Source of the DNA: Allomuricauda sp.
GTDB lineage: Bacteria; Bacteroidota; Bacteroidia; Flavobacteriales; Flavobacteriaceae
DNA: 64,000 bases
Direction of reading: 5' to 3'
Assembly (NCBI GenBank): GCA_030148335.1
Contig: JASBTQ010000038.1
Coordinates: forward strand, 1-64,000
Every line of letters begins with the position of its first letter. The stretch's first letter is position 1. The translations under genes and the position numbers were made by a program. The notes beneath the pieces are model-generated. The model searched no databases, was not told the origin of the DNA, and worked only from the letters and a program-made list of their open reading frames with translations. Below, piece by piece: positions 1-9,655 of this stretch.

Positions 1-1807
1 CATGAAGGACGACAGTATAGACGGCATCTACGACACTTTAAAGCAGACTGCCAAGATCTCGCAATCTGCGGGAGGAATTGGCCTTTCAATTCACAACATT
101 CGCGCTACGGGTTCATACATCTCTGGAACTAACGGTACTTCCAATGGTATTGTTCCTATGCTTCGCGTGTTTAACGACACCGCGCGTTATGTAGACCAAG
201 GTGGCGGAAAACGTAAGGGTTCATTCGCGATCTATGTAGAGCCATGGCACGCAGATATCTTCGATTTCTTAGACCTGAAAAAGAACCACGGTAAAGAAGA
301 GATGCGGGCACGCGACCTGTTCTACGCCATGTGGATTCCCGATCTGTTTATGAAGCGAGTGGAAGCCGATGGGGAATGGACCTTGATGTGTCCCAACGAA
401 TGTCCAGGACTTTTCAGTACCCACAGTGAGGAATTTGAGGCACTCTACACCAAATATGAGGCCGAAGGAAAGGGCCGCAAAAAGATAAGGGCCAGGGACC
501 TTTGGGAGAAGATATTGGAATCCCAGATAGAGACGGGCACCCCCTATATGCTTTACAAGGATGCCGCCAACAGGAAGAGCAACCAGAAGAATTTGGGAAC
601 CATACGTTCCTCCAACCTCTGCACGGAGATTTTGGAATATACCTCTCCTGATGAAGTTGCCGTGTGCAACTTGGCATCCATAGCACTGCCCATGTTCGTG
701 AAAAATGGAGAGTTTGACCATAAGGAACTCTTCAAGGTCACCAAGCGGGTTACCAGAAACCTGAACAAGGTCATCGACAGGAACTTCTACCCCGTGGAGG
801 AAGCAAGAAATTCCAACATGAGGCACAGACCCATAGGGTTGGGTGTGCAGGGCTTGGCAGATGCCTTCATCATGTTGCGAATGCCCTTTACCAGTGACGA
901 GGCAAAAAAATTGAACCAAGAGATTTTTGAGACACTGTACTTTGCCGCGGTAAGCGCTTCCATGGAAATGGCCCAGGAAGAAGGAGCCTATTCCACATAC
1001 AAAGGCTCCCCAATGTCCAAGGGCGAGTTCCAGTTCAACCTATGGGGCATCAAGGACGAGGAACTGTCCGGCCGTTGGGATTGGGACAAACTCAGAAAGG
1101 AAGTGTTGAAGCACGGGGTCAGGAACTCCTTATTGGTGGCTCCCATGCCCACAGCGTCCACATCGCAGATATTGGGCAACAACGAGTGTTTTGAGCCCTA
1201 CACTTCCAACATATACACTAGAAGAGTGCTTTCTGGGGAATTTATTGTGGTGAACAAGCACTTGTTGGAAGATTTGGTGAAACTTGGTCTATGGAATGAG
1301 AACCTAAAGCAAGAGCTCATGAGGGCCAATGGTTCCGTTCAGGGCATCGATGCCATTCCAGAGGACATCAAGGAGTTGTACAAGACCGTTTGGGAACTCA
1401 GCATGAAAGATATCATCGATATGAGCAGACAACGTGGGTATTTCATTGATCAAAGCCAATCCTTGAACCTGTTCATGGAGAACGCCAATTACGCCAAGCT
1501 CACCTCGATGCATTTCTATGCTTGGAAGAGCGGGCTCAAAACGGGGATGTATTACCTTCGAACCAAGGCAGCGGTGGATGCCATCAAATTTACGTTGGAC
1601 AACACCAAGAAGCAAGAAGTCCCCGTTGAGGTAGAGGCCGAAGCAGCATCGGCAGCAGTGGCGCAAGAGATCACTGTGGAGGCGATTTCTGCCGAGCAGC
1701 AGCAAGAAATTGACATACAGCCCATGACTCCTGAAGAAATGAGGGAAATGATTGCACGAGCCAAGGAAGGCCAGGCAGACGACGACTGCCTGATGTGCGG
1801 TTCATAG
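1..1807 (+). CDS. nrdA: Ribonucleoside-diphosphate reductase large (alpha) subunit, 5'-truncated by window edge
   Basis: Class I ribonucleotide reductase alpha subunit, which reduces ribonucleoside diphosphates to deoxyribonucleotides together with the radical-carrying beta subunit. The 601 visible residues are open from the window edge, so the true start lies upstream; a methionine codon at base 2 is internal. Visible landmarks are the active-site segment SSNLCTEI (Cys about residue 207 of the visible part), the substrate-binding MPTASTSQI segment near residue 385, and the C-terminal redox cysteine pair in CLMCGS. A variable Ala/Glu-rich linker precedes the C-terminal tail, as is usual for the mobile arm that re-reduces the active site. 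Two terminators follow. nrdB is probably upstream, outside the window. Confidence 0.96.
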   Translation, partial: MKDDSIDGIYDTLKQTAKISQSAGGIGLSIHNIRATGSYISGTNGTSNGIVPMLRVFNDTARYVDQGGGKRKGSFAIYVEPWHADIFDFLDLKKNHGKEEMRARDLFYAMWIPDLFMKRVEADGEWTLMCPNECPGLFSTHSEEFEALYTKYEAEGKGRKKIRARDLWEKILESQIETGTPYMLYKDAANRKSNQKNLGTIRSSNLCTEILEYTSPDEVAVCNLASIALPMFVKNGEFDHKELFKVTKRVTRNLNKVIDRNFYPVEEARNSNMRHRPIGLGVQGLADAFIMLRMPFTSDEAKKLNQEIFETLYFAAVSASMEMAQEEGAYSTYKGSPMSKGEFQFNLWGIKDEELSGRWDWDKLRKEVLKHGVRNSLLVAPMPTASTSQILGNNECFEPYTSNIYTRRVLSGEFIVVNKHLLEDLVKLGLWNENLKQELMRANGSVQGIDAIPEDIKELYKTVWELSMKDIIDMSRQRGYFIDQSQSLNLFMENANYAKLTSMHFYAWKSGLKTGMYYLRTKAAVDAIKFTLDNTKKQEVPVEVEAEAASAAVAQEITVEAISAEQQQEIDIQPMTPEEMREMIARAKEGQADDDCLMCGS

Positions 1808-1860
1808 CATAGTCGGCACTGGACTTTATCAGTGCATGTGATAGTGTTTATTGATCAGAT

Positions 1861-1907
1861 ACCCTGGAACGTTCACCCCACTTGGAACAATTCCGGGGTA
1901 TTTTTTT
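1861..1907 (+). terminator. Rho-independent terminator of nrdA
   Basis: An imperfect hairpin (ACCCTGGAA pairing with TTCCGGGGT, one G-T wobble) is followed by seven T residues on the plus strand, about 55 bases after the nrdA stop. Confidence 0.75.
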
Positions 1908-1923
1908 GAAAAGATTCGTAAAT

Positions 1924-1957
1924 AAAAAACCCTCCAATTTTATTGGAGGGTTTTTTT
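1924..1957. terminator. Bidirectional terminator between convergent genes
   Basis: A perfect stem CCCTCCAA/TTGGAGGG with a short ATTTTA-type loop is flanked by an A-run on the left and a T-run on the right. It can therefore stop nrdA (plus) and the sugar-dehydrogenase operon arriving from the right on the minus strand. Confidence 0.9.
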
Positions 1958-1979
1958 ATCTCTCATAAGAGAACAAGAC

Positions 1980-2633
1980 TTACAGCGACCAAGCTTTTCC
2001 GCCGGTCAGCGTGTTGAGGTCTTCACAGGCGATGTATTCACCTGGAATGGGCAAATAGGCCAAGACCTCTTCGCCTACATATTCTGATGATTTGTAGGCC
2101 CAAGTGGCCAGATCTCTCAGGTCGTTGGCAAAGGAGAAGCGGGAAATATCGTCATCCAAAGTGGCTTGGCCTCCTTGCATGATGGCCTCCATGTAGCTGT
2201 TGATGGCTTCAAAATGGGCTTCCTCTTCTTCATCCGAACGCTTCTTCAGGTATGTTTGAAGAGCAGGCTCAATATCCACGGGTTCAATATCCATCAGGGT
2301 CTCTTTTCCTGAATCCGCCAGAACCTTATCGTAGAATACGTTCATCCTCATCACTACAAAATCCCTTTGTTCCAATGGAATTACTTCATCCAAATATTTG
2401 TCAATAAAAACGTGTACGTTCATTTCCGTTGCGGATGGCGTATCAGTTTTGGGAAGAATCACGTCCAGTGTCTGGGCGAGGGCATATCCTTTTTCCTTGT
2501 CCAGAAAACTAGGAACCCACTCGGCATAGGCCGGTTTGTCCTTACAACTTTGGAGCAGTCCCAAAAGGGTCGGTGTGGCCACGGCATATCCAAAGGCCAA
2601 TCCCATATTCTTAAGTGCAGATCTTCTTTCCAT
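1980..2633 (-). CDS. Gluconate 2-dehydrogenase subunit 3 family protein (Tat-type lipoprotein)
   Basis: Small subunit of a membrane-bound FAD sugar dehydrogenase, 217 aa from the start chosen here. The N-terminus begins MERRSALKNMG, a twin-arginine-like motif, then a hydrophobic stretch ending in LLQSC, a lipobox. This suggests Tat export with a lipid anchor. In known three-subunit dehydrogenases this subunit carries the Tat signal and escorts the GMC flavoprotein across the membrane. The start at 2633 overlaps the stop of the GMC gene by one base (TAATG), implying translational coupling; reading further upstream would only add GMC-coding sequence. No cytochrome c subunit is adjacent. Family assignment is from sequence pattern; pairing with both GMC proteins in the window is an inference. 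Confidence 0.85.
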   Translation of the reverse strand: MERRSALKNMGLAFGYAVATPTLLGLLQSCKDKPAYAEWVPSFLDKEKGYALAQTLDVILPKTDTPSATEMNVHVFIDKYLDEVIPLEQRDFVVMRMNVFYDKVLADSGKETLMDIEPVDIEPALQTYLKKRSDEEEEAHFEAINSYMEAIMQGGQATLDDDISRFSFANDLRDLATWAYKSSEYVGEEVLAYLPIPGEYIACEDLNTLTGGKAWSL

Positions 2634-4351
2634 TATATATTTCCTTTTTTGAGTTCTTGGGCGGCATGGTTGGCGGCCCTTGCTGTAAACGCCATATAGG
2701 TCAACGATGGGTTTACGCAACTTGCGGAGGCCATAAATGCACCATCCGTTACATAAACGTTCTTACAAGTGTGGACTTGGTTGTATCCGTTCACCACAGA
2801 GGTCTTTGGGTCAAGACCCATACGGGCGGTGCCCATTTCATGGATACCCAACCCAATGGCATAAGGGTTGTCGTAGGGCGTAATGTCCTTGGCCCCTGCT
2901 TTTTCAAGCATCTGTACCGCTTGGTCCTGCATGTCCTTGCGCATGTTCAGCTCGTTCTGTCTGATCTCGGCATCGAAGGTAACCGTGGGAAGTCCCCATT
3001 TGTCCTTTTTGTCGTAATCCAAGATCATTCGGTTATCCTCATAAGGAAGGATTTCCCCGAAGGCCAACATGTTCATGGTCCACCCACCGGGTGTCAGGAT
3101 TGCATCCTTGTAGCCTTTTCCGAAGGAGGCTTCGGCGACCAGTTCTTCATAATTGCCCCTAGAGGCACCACCTTGGTAACCATAGCCACGGGTAAAATCC
3201 TTCATGTCGGTATCCCCGCCAAGGTTCCTGAACCTTGGGATATAGGTCCCGTTGGGCTTTCTCCCTTTATAGTATTTGTCATCAAAACCTTCGAACTTAC
3301 CGCTGGCACCAACCAAGAAATGGTGGTCCATAATGTTTCTGCCCAATTGGTCAGAGTCGTTCCCCAATCCGTTAGGGAACCTGTCCGACTTGGATTGCAT
3401 CAAAATGGAGGTAGTGGCCACGGCCGAGGCACAAAGGAAAATAACCTTTGCCTTGAATTCGAACACTTCCTTGGTTTCCCTGTCGATTACTTTGACACCG
3501 GTCGCTTTTTTGGTATTGGGATCGTAAATAATCTCATGTACGATGGAGTCCGGTCTCAGGGTCATGTTCCCGGTCCTTTCCGCGGCGGGCAATGTGGACG
3601 ACACACTGCTGAAGTAGGCCCCGAAAGGACATCCCCTTACACAACGGTTACGGAACTGGCAACGAACCCTTCCATCTCCCTCGAATTTTTTGTCACTGTT
3701 GATGTGGGCCACCCTTCCGGCGGTGATCACACGGCCGTTGAAATGTTCGGCCACTTTTCCCTTCACATGCTCTTCCACACAGTTGAGCTCCATCATGGGT
3801 TCAAATTGCCCATCAGGCAGTTGGGGAAGACCCAGGTTTTCGCCCGAAACACCGATATAACTTTCAACCTTATCGTACCAAGGGGCAATGTCCTTATAGC
3901 GTACGGGCCAATCCACGGCGATGCCTTCGTTCTTATTTGCGGTAAAATCGATATCGCTCCAGCGGTAACTGTGACGGCCCCACATAATGGAGCGGCCTCC
4001 CACATGGTAGCCCCTCATCCAGTCAAATCGTTTCACCTCATTGTAAGGGTGCTCCAGATCGTTCACAAACCAATGCTTGGATTCGGCCCTGACAGTATAT
4101 CCTGTCCTAGCCTGCTTTTCTTGTTGCTTTAATTCTTCCCTGGTGGGCTGTCCGGCATTGGGAAAATCCCAAGGATCCAGATTGGCCGTTGGATAGTCTT
4201 CACGGTGTTTGACCATTGGACCACGTTCCAAGACCAAGGTCTTGAGCCCATTTTCGCACAGTTCCTTGGCAGCCCAACCGCCACTGATGCCCGTTCCTAC
4301 CACGATGGCATCATAGGATTCCTGCTCCTGGTTGTAATAAAATTTACTCAT
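2633..4351 (-). CDS. GMC family FAD-dependent oxidoreductase (sugar/glycoside dehydrogenase large subunit), copy 1
   Basis: 572-aa flavoprotein of the glucose-methanol-choline family. The N-terminal dinucleotide fold reads YDAIVVGTGISGGWAAKE, followed by the GGRS-type flavin segment (HVGGRSIMWGRHSYRW) and a C-terminal GMC_oxred_C block with HEMGTARMG and CVNPSLTYMAF, which hold the expected catalytic His/Asn positions. A Cys pair in NRCVRGCPFG is shared with the second copy at 10204. There is no signal peptide of its own, so export would rely on the coupled subunit 3. Related dehydrogenases oxidise C3 of glycosides or C1/C2 of sugars. Given the DUF1080 and TIM-barrel neighbours, glycoside 3-dehydrogenase is the best guess; the exact substrate cannot be read from sequence. 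Confidence 0.9.
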   Translation of the reverse strand: MSKFYYNQEQESYDAIVVGTGISGGWAAKELCENGLKTLVLERGPMVKHREDYPTANLDPWDFPNAGQPTREELKQQEKQARTGYTVRAESKHWFVNDLEHPYNEVKRFDWMRGYHVGGRSIMWGRHSYRWSDIDFTANKNEGIAVDWPVRYKDIAPWYDKVESYIGVSGENLGLPQLPDGQFEPMMELNCVEEHVKGKVAEHFNGRVITAGRVAHINSDKKFEGDGRVRCQFRNRCVRGCPFGAYFSSVSSTLPAAERTGNMTLRPDSIVHEIIYDPNTKKATGVKVIDRETKEVFEFKAKVIFLCASAVATTSILMQSKSDRFPNGLGNDSDQLGRNIMDHHFLVGASGKFEGFDDKYYKGRKPNGTYIPRFRNLGGDTDMKDFTRGYGYQGGASRGNYEELVAEASFGKGYKDAILTPGGWTMNMLAFGEILPYEDNRMILDYDKKDKWGLPTVTFDAEIRQNELNMRKDMQDQAVQMLEKAGAKDITPYDNPYAIGLGIHEMGTARMGLDPKTSVVNGYNQVHTCKNVYVTDGAFMASASCVNPSLTYMAFTARAANHAAQELKKGNI

Positions 4352-4372
4352 TTATACGGATTGTTTATTTGC

Positions 4373-4409
4373 TAAATGTATTAATTATTAAATTAATTTT
4401 CTACATTTA
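4373..4409. promoter_or_regulatory. Inverted repeat in divergent promoter region of GMC copy 1
   Basis: Eight-base arms TAAATGTA and TACATTTA are separated by a 21-base AT-only core that itself contains ATTAATT/AATTAAT. It lies 22 bases upstream of the GMC start and 79 bases upstream of the divergent lipoprotein gene. It is a candidate operator; no regulator gene is adjacent. Confidence 0.4.
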
Positions 4410-4423
4410 ATCCCTATGTTTAT
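4409..4423. promoter_or_regulatory. 15-base motif shared with the second GMC promoter region
   Basis: AATCCCTATGTTTAT differs at one position from AATCCCTATATTTAT at 11932-11946, upstream of the second GMC gene. Both lie in divergent GMC/TIM-barrel intergenic regions in the same orientation. Candidate common regulator site. Confidence 0.4.
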
Positions 4424-4487
4424 TGAGAATTCACCACTATAACGTTGTAGTTTTTGGATTCTATGTGAAATATATCAACCTAAAAAT

Positions 4488-5495
4488 ATGAATAGAAGAA
4501 GTTTAGCCCAAAAAGTTGTTTTGTCTGCAATCGCATGCGTTTTACTGGGGATTTATTCCTGCAAACAGAACCCAAAAAAGGAAGCTGTCGAAGAAGAGAC
4601 GGCCCAAGAGATGACCGTTGAGCAAACCGAGTCCGACATCAAACTTTCATTGGCCCAATGGTCCATGCACAAAATGATCTTGGAAGAAGGGATGGACCCC
4701 TACACCTTTGCCGAGAAGGCCAAAGCATGGGGTTTTGAAGGTCTGGAATATGTGAGCGGACTCTATTACAAGGAACTCCAAGCGGCCAACTTTTCCGAGG
4801 AGGCCATGAAAAATTGGGTGGAAAAGAGCAAGGCCGAAAGCGAAAAGCACGGTTTGAAGAACCTGCTCATTATGATAGATGGGCAAGGCGACTTGGCGGC
4901 CACCGATGAAAAAGAAAGAAAGGCAGCCGTGGAGAACCATCACAAGTGGGTGGATGCCGCCGCTGCATTGGGGTGCCATTCCATCCGTGTGAACCTGAAC
5001 GGAACACAGGACCCAGAGCTATGGGTGCCGGCATCCGTTGACGGCCTTACCCAACTGGCCACTTATGCCAAGGACAAGAACATCAACATTATTGTGGAAA
5101 ACCATGGGGGGCCATCCTCAAATGCAGGCTTGTTGGTGGAGGTGATGAAAAAAGTGGGAATGGACAATTGTGGCACATTGCCCGATTTCGGTAATTTCTG
5201 CATCAAAAGGGAAGCAGGGGATTATTACGAGTCCAAATGTCTTGAGGAATATGACAAATATAAAGGAGTGGAGGAAATGATGCCCTATGCAAAGGCCGTG
5301 AGTGCCAAGTCCTATAGTTTTGATGCCGAAGGTAATGAGACCCGGGTGGATTATGAAAGAATGATGGACATTGTCGAGGAAGCCAACTATTCCGGTTTCG
5401 TGGGCGTGGAATATGAAGGCAGCGAACTCAGCGAAGAAGAAGGGATCTTGGCCACTAAAAAGTTATTGGAAAAAGTGATTGATTCACCCGAATAA
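4488..5495 (+). CDS. Sugar phosphate isomerase/epimerase-like TIM-barrel lipoprotein
   Basis: 335-aa protein of the AP-endonuclease-2/xylose-isomerase-like TIM-barrel superfamily. The N-terminus has a lipoprotein signal (hydrophobic stretch ending GIYSC), an acidic linker to about residue 45, then the barrel. Candidate metal/substrate residues are the glutamate in IIVENHGG, the aspartate in LPDFGN and the glutamate in VGVEYEGSE. Members next to GMC and DUF1080 genes are thought to act on 3-keto sugars by epimerisation or beta-elimination; that role is inferred here from neighbours. The lipid anchor places it on the periplasmic side of a membrane, with the exported dehydrogenase. It is divergent from GMC copy 1 and first in a plus-strand run ending at 9640. 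Confidence 0.82.
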   Translation: MNRRSLAQKVVLSAIACVLLGIYSCKQNPKKEAVEEETAQEMTVEQTESDIKLSLAQWSMHKMILEEGMDPYTFAEKAKAWGFEGLEYVSGLYYKELQAANFSEEAMKNWVEKSKAESEKHGLKNLLIMIDGQGDLAATDEKERKAAVENHHKWVDAAAALGCHSIRVNLNGTQDPELWVPASVDGLTQLATYAKDKNINIIVENHGGPSSNAGLLVEVMKKVGMDNCGTLPDFGNFCIKREAGDYYESKCLEEYDKYKGVEEMMPYAKAVSAKSYSFDAEGNETRVDYERMMDIVEEANYSGFVGVEYEGSELSEEEGILATKKLLEKVIDSPE

Positions 5496-5506
5496 TCCAA
5501 GGGTCC

Positions 5507-5950
5507 ATGAAGGGATTTTTACAGCAGCTCTTCGATTACAATTTCCATTGTAACAAAAAAATCATCCAACAATGCGGTAGTCTGGACAAGGTTCCGGAAA
5601 ACTGCCAGAGGCTCTTCAGCCATATTTTGAATGCCCATCATATCTGGAACCACAGATTGCTGAGCAAACCCAGTGAATTTGGTGTTTGGGACGCGCAACC
5701 TTTTGAAAAGTGGGAAGAGGTCCACTACGAAAACCAGCGTACCTCTTTTGAGATCCTGACCAACACCGAGGATTTTATGAAACGGGTGGAATATGAGAAC
5801 AGCCAAGGCAGGACCTTTACCAATGAGACCAAGGACATCCTTTTCCATATCATCAACCATTCCACGCACCACAGGGGCCAGATCATGGCGGAACTGCGTG
5901 CCTTAGGGACAGTGCCCGAACCGTTGGATTACATACATTATAAACGATAA
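5507..5950 (+). CDS. DinB family protein (putative metal-dependent four-helix bundle)
   Basis: 147 aa. The helical pattern and spaced histidines fit the DinB/YfiT fold: HILNAHHIWNHRL around residues 40-55 and HIINHSTHHRGQ near residue 120. Three of these histidines normally bind a divalent metal. Family members include thiol-dependent transferases and isomerases, but most are uncharacterised, and the substrate here is unknown. It starts 11 bases after the TIM-barrel gene and 19 bases before the transporter, so it is probably co-transcribed with the sugar genes. Confidence 0.8.
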   Translation: MKGFLQQLFDYNFHCNKKIIQQCGSLDKVPENCQRLFSHILNAHHIWNHRLLSKPSEFGVWDAQPFEKWEEVHYENQRTSFEILTNTEDFMKRVEYENSQGRTFTNETKDILFHIINHSTHHRGQIMAELRALGTVPEPLDYIHYKR

Positions 5951-5969
5951 TACCGACTGAACAACATAT

Positions 5970-7199
5970 ATGAACAATAAGACCAAATTCCAACTTTCCT
6001 TTATGATGTTCCTCGAATTTTTTATTTGGGGAGGTTGGTTCGTGTCACTAGGGACGTTTTTAGGGAATAACCTTGAAGCAAGTGGAGGGGAGATTGCGCA
6101 AGCATTTTCAACGCAATCCTGGGGTGCCATTATTGCCCCTTTTATCATTGGGTTGATTGCCGATAGGTATTTCAATGCCGAAAGGATTTTGGGAGTGCTC
6201 CACTTGATCGGAGCTTTTTTGATGTACCAAATGTACCAGACCACGGACTTCTCCGTTTTCTATCCCTATGTTTTGGGCTATATGATCCTATATATGCCCA
6301 CGTTGGCCCTGGTGAACTCTATCTCGTTCAACCAAATGAAGAACCCGGCCAAAGAATTTTCACCCATACGGGTTTTTGGGACCATCGGCTGGATCGTGGC
6401 AGGATTGGTCATCAGCTATGTGTTCCTTTGGGATTCCCCGAAGGGCATTGAGGCAGGCTTGTTGAAGAATACTTTTTTGATGGTAGGCATAGCCTCTGCC
6501 ATTTTAGGGCTTTTCAGTTTTACGTTGCCCAAGACCCCGCCACGGGTGGATAAGGGAGAAAAAGTCACCGTTTCGGACGTTTTGGGACTGGATGCGCTAA
6601 GATTGTTGAACGACAGGAACTTTTTGATATTCTTCATATCTTCCGTGTTGATCTGCATTCCCTTGGCCTTCTATTACCAGAATGCCAATCCGTTCCTTTC
6701 GGAGATTGGATTGGCTAATCCGACTGGAAAGATGACCATCGGCCAGGCATCCGAAGTGATCTTTATGCTGCTCTTGCCCTATTTTTTCACCAAGTTCGGA
6801 TTTAAAAAGACCATTTTGGTGGGTATGCTCGCTTGGACGGTCCGTTATCTGTTGTTCGCTTATGGAAATGCGGGCGATTTGGCCTTTATGCTGATTTTGG
6901 GCATAGCCCTTCACGGCATCTGTTACGATTTCTTCTTTGTTTCCGGACAGATATATACGGATACAAAGGCAGGGGAAAAGTATAAAAGTGCGGCACAGGG
7001 ATTGATCACTTTGGCCACCTACGGGGTCGGAATGCTCATCGGGTTCTGGATTGCAGGGAAAATCACCGATTCCTTCTTGCTGGAAGATGGGACACACCTA
7101 TGGGAAAAGATCTGGATTTATCCGGCAGGGTTTGCGGCAGTAGTGTTCGTTCTTTTCGCACTCATATTCAAAAATGAAAAAGTGGAATATAAATCATAA
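5970..7199 (+). CDS. MFS transporter, nucleoside:H+ symporter-like (NupG/XapB type)
   Basis: 409-aa membrane protein with about twelve transmembrane segments. The N-terminus (LSFMMFLEFFIWGGWFVSLG) and the segment around residues 110-135 (NSISFNQMKNP, RVFGTIGWIVAG) resemble nucleoside permeases of the NupG family, a branch that Bacteroidota also use for other sugars. The location between a sugar-modifying lipoprotein and a Gfo/Idh/MocA oxidoreductase favours import of a carbohydrate product over a nucleoside. Inner-membrane location is inferred. Substrate uncertain. Confidence 0.85.
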   Translation: MNNKTKFQLSFMMFLEFFIWGGWFVSLGTFLGNNLEASGGEIAQAFSTQSWGAIIAPFIIGLIADRYFNAERILGVLHLIGAFLMYQMYQTTDFSVFYPYVLGYMILYMPTLALVNSISFNQMKNPAKEFSPIRVFGTIGWIVAGLVISYVFLWDSPKGIEAGLLKNTFLMVGIASAILGLFSFTLPKTPPRVDKGEKVTVSDVLGLDALRLLNDRNFLIFFISSVLICIPLAFYYQNANPFLSEIGLANPTGKMTIGQASEVIFMLLLPYFFTKFGFKKTILVGMLAWTVRYLLFAYGNAGDLAFMLILGIALHGICYDFFFVSGQIYTDTKAGEKYKSAAQGLITLATYGVGMLIGFWIAGKITDSFLLEDGTHLWEKIWIYPAGFAAVVFVLFALIFKNEKVEYKS

Positions 7200-7243
7200 A
7201 CCCCGTTAAGTAAGACACATATAACAAATAACGAATACAAACC

Positions 7244-8482
7244 ATGAAAAACGTAAATAAGAACCAACTTTTTGTGGCGGCCTGTATATCCTTGGTCGTT
7301 ACCTCCATGACCTTTGCCATCAGGGCGGGCATATTGACCCAATTAGGGGAAGAATTTGAAATTTCCAACCAACAATTGGGCTGGATAAACAGTATGGCCT
7401 TTTTGGGCTTTCCCTTGGCCATGATCTTGGGAGGTCTCCTCTACAATAAAGTAGGGGCACGCAAGCTCATGGTGACCGCTTTTGTCTGTCACCTTTTGGG
7501 GTTGATCCTCACCATTGTTGCAGGAGGTTTTTGGACCCTCATCATCTCTACCTTCTTCATTGGTTTTGCCAATGGTTCCGTGGAGGCGGCCTGTAATCCT
7601 ATGATTGCCGATATGTACACCAAGAATCGGACGGCGATGCTCAACAAGTTCCACGTTTGGTTTCCTGGGGGAATCGTGATAGGTTCTTTGATCTCCAAGT
7701 TCATGACGGATTTTGGAATGGGCTGGCAATTGCAGATAGGGACAATGCTCATACCTACGTTGATTTACGGATATATGTTTTTCAAACAAAAATTCCCAGA
7801 AAGCGAGCATATCGAAACCGATACGGCCAAGAACATCAAATCCCTGGCAGATCCATTGTTCATCTTTATATTGCTTTGTATGACCCTTACCGCCATTTCG
7901 GAATTTGGGCCACAACAATGGGTCGAGCGTATTTTGGGCAATTCAGGTGCCAGTCCGATGTTGGTGTTGGCCATGGTCACCGGAATTATGGCCATTGGCC
8001 GCTACTTTGCAGGCCCCATAGTTCATAGGATCAATCCCATTGGTGTGCTCCTGTTGTCCGCCATTGTCACTACTGCCGCGGTCTATAGCATGAGTATCGC
8101 CGAAGGTTCCATGATTTATTTGGCGGCAGTTCTTTTTGCCTTGGGAGTTTGCTATTTTTGGCCCACCATGATCGGTTTTACCTCCGAGTACCTTCCGAAG
8201 ACAGGTGCATTGGGGATGTCATTGGTCGGTGGGGCCGGAATGTTCGCCACATCCATATGGCAGCCTGTGATCGGCGGATGGTTGGACAGTGCAAAGGAAT
8301 CCGCAGTGGCTTCTGGACTGACCGATCAGGTAGCAGAGCTTACCGCGGGCAAGGCGACTTTGGGAAAAATGATGTTCTTCCCATTGGCAGTGGCCGTTTT
8401 GTTCGCCATTTTGTTTTTGTTCCGAAAAAAGCTGGAAGAACGAAGAGTGCCGCAAGGCCATGTTTCTGAGGAAATCGTTTAA
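7244..8482 (+). CDS. MFS transporter
   Basis: 412-aa major facilitator protein with twelve predicted helices. The loop after helix 2 has the MFS-like GGLLYNKVGARKLM pattern, and FANGSVEAACNPMIADMY in helix 4-5 resembles the fucose/glucose permease branch. It follows the NupG-like gene after 44 bases and precedes the Gfo/Idh/MocA gene by 21 bases. Two consecutive MFS genes suggest import of two different products of the sugar-oxidation locus, or one importer and one exporter; direction cannot be read from sequence. Confidence 0.86.
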   Translation: MKNVNKNQLFVAACISLVVTSMTFAIRAGILTQLGEEFEISNQQLGWINSMAFLGFPLAMILGGLLYNKVGARKLMVTAFVCHLLGLILTIVAGGFWTLIISTFFIGFANGSVEAACNPMIADMYTKNRTAMLNKFHVWFPGGIVIGSLISKFMTDFGMGWQLQIGTMLIPTLIYGYMFFKQKFPESEHIETDTAKNIKSLADPLFIFILLCMTLTAISEFGPQQWVERILGNSGASPMLVLAMVTGIMAIGRYFAGPIVHRINPIGVLLLSAIVTTAAVYSMSIAEGSMIYLAAVLFALGVCYFWPTMIGFTSEYLPKTGALGMSLVGGAGMFATSIWQPVIGGWLDSAKESAVASGLTDQVAELTAGKATLGKMMFFPLAVAVLFAILFLFRKKLEERRVPQGHVSEEIV

Positions 8483-8503
8483 TCAAATAGTAAAACATAG
8501 AAA

Positions 8504-9640
8504 ATGCCAAAAAAATTAAGACTTGGAATTCTTGGAGGAGGCGGTGATTCCCTAATTGGGGTGTTGCACAGAGTGGCCTCTTTCATCAATGACAATTATG
8601 AAATTGTAGGAGCGGTCTTCAACCCAGACCATCAGGAAAGTTTAAATTTTGCAGAGGAAATAGACATCCCCACCAATCGTATCTACAAGGATTTTGATAC
8701 GTTGATCACAGAAGAGATGAAGTTGCCAGAGGATGAGCGCATACAGGTATGTTCCATTCTTACGCCCAATTTTCTCCATTTCCCGATGGCCAAGAAGCTC
8801 TTGGAAAACGGGTTCCATGTCATCTGTGAAAAACCGATGACCACCACTTACGAAGAAGCCAGGATACTACAGGACACTTTGGAAAGTGCGGGCACCGTTT
8901 TTGCCGTGACGCATACCTACACGGGCTACCCGATGGTGCGCCAGATGCGGGAGATGATCAAGGACGGGGCAATCGGCAAGATCCACAAAGTGGACGCCCA
9001 ATACTATCAAGGTTGGATGAACCCCATTATCCACGACAAAGAGAAACGCGGAACGGTGTGGAGACTCGACCCCAAAAAGGCGGGCATTAGCTCCTGTATG
9101 GGAGATATAGGTGTCCATGCCTTCAATATGATCGAGTTTACCACGGGTCTGCAGGTACAGTCCATTTTATGCGACTTCAATTATATCTATGATGACAATG
9201 TGATGGATCTGGACGGTACCGTGCTCATCCGCTTGGACAAGAACGTGAAAGGGGTCATCAGGGCGAGTCAAGTGGCCACAGGGGAAGAAAATAACCTGAC
9301 CATTGCCATATATGGCCAAAAAGGAGGATTGAAATGGGAACAGGAAAACCCAAATTACCTCTACAGATTGAACGATCCGGAGCCATTGCAGGTGTACAAA
9401 CCGGGCCATGCATACAATTCCAAACTATCGCTGGACGGTACCAAACTGCCGCCAGGACACCCTGAAGGCATCTTTGATGCCATGGCCAATATTTATTTGG
9501 GCGTGGCCAAAGCCATCCGCGGAGAGGAATACAACAATGGGGAATTCCCGACCATGTTGGATGGTGTGCGCGGCCTCAATTTTATTGAGAATACCGTGGC
9601 TTCCCACAAACAGGGCAATATTTGGGTGGATATGGATTGA
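8504..9640 (+). CDS. Gfo/Idh/MocA family NAD(P)-dependent oxidoreductase
   Basis: 378-aa cytoplasmic oxidoreductase. The N-terminal Rossmann motif reads LGILGGGGDSLIG, the conserved lysine motif is CEKPMTTTYEEA near residue 110, and the C-terminal alpha/beta domain carries the GDIGVHAFNMIEF segment typical of the family. Relatives reduce or oxidise keto sugars and inositols using NAD(P). In this operon it would suit intracellular reduction of an imported 3-keto sugar back to the normal sugar, which is an inference. There is no signal peptide, in keeping with a position downstream of the two importers. Confidence 0.88.
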   Translation: MPKKLRLGILGGGGDSLIGVLHRVASFINDNYEIVGAVFNPDHQESLNFAEEIDIPTNRIYKDFDTLITEEMKLPEDERIQVCSILTPNFLHFPMAKKLLENGFHVICEKPMTTTYEEARILQDTLESAGTVFAVTHTYTGYPMVRQMREMIKDGAIGKIHKVDAQYYQGWMNPIIHDKEKRGTVWRLDPKKAGISSCMGDIGVHAFNMIEFTTGLQVQSILCDFNYIYDDNVMDLDGTVLIRLDKNVKGVIRASQVATGEENNLTIAIYGQKGGLKWEQENPNYLYRLNDPEPLQVYKPGHAYNSKLSLDGTKLPPGHPEGIFDAMANIYLGVAKAIRGEEYNNGEFPTMLDGVRGLNFIENTVASHKQGNIWVDMD

Positions 9641-9655
9641 CCTAAAAAGGTTTCA

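Noticed and set aside
2615-4132. 505-aa open frame antisense to GMC copy 1
   Set aside because: It lies wholly opposite a clear GMC gene, has no recognisable domain, and its length follows from the codon bias of the real gene.
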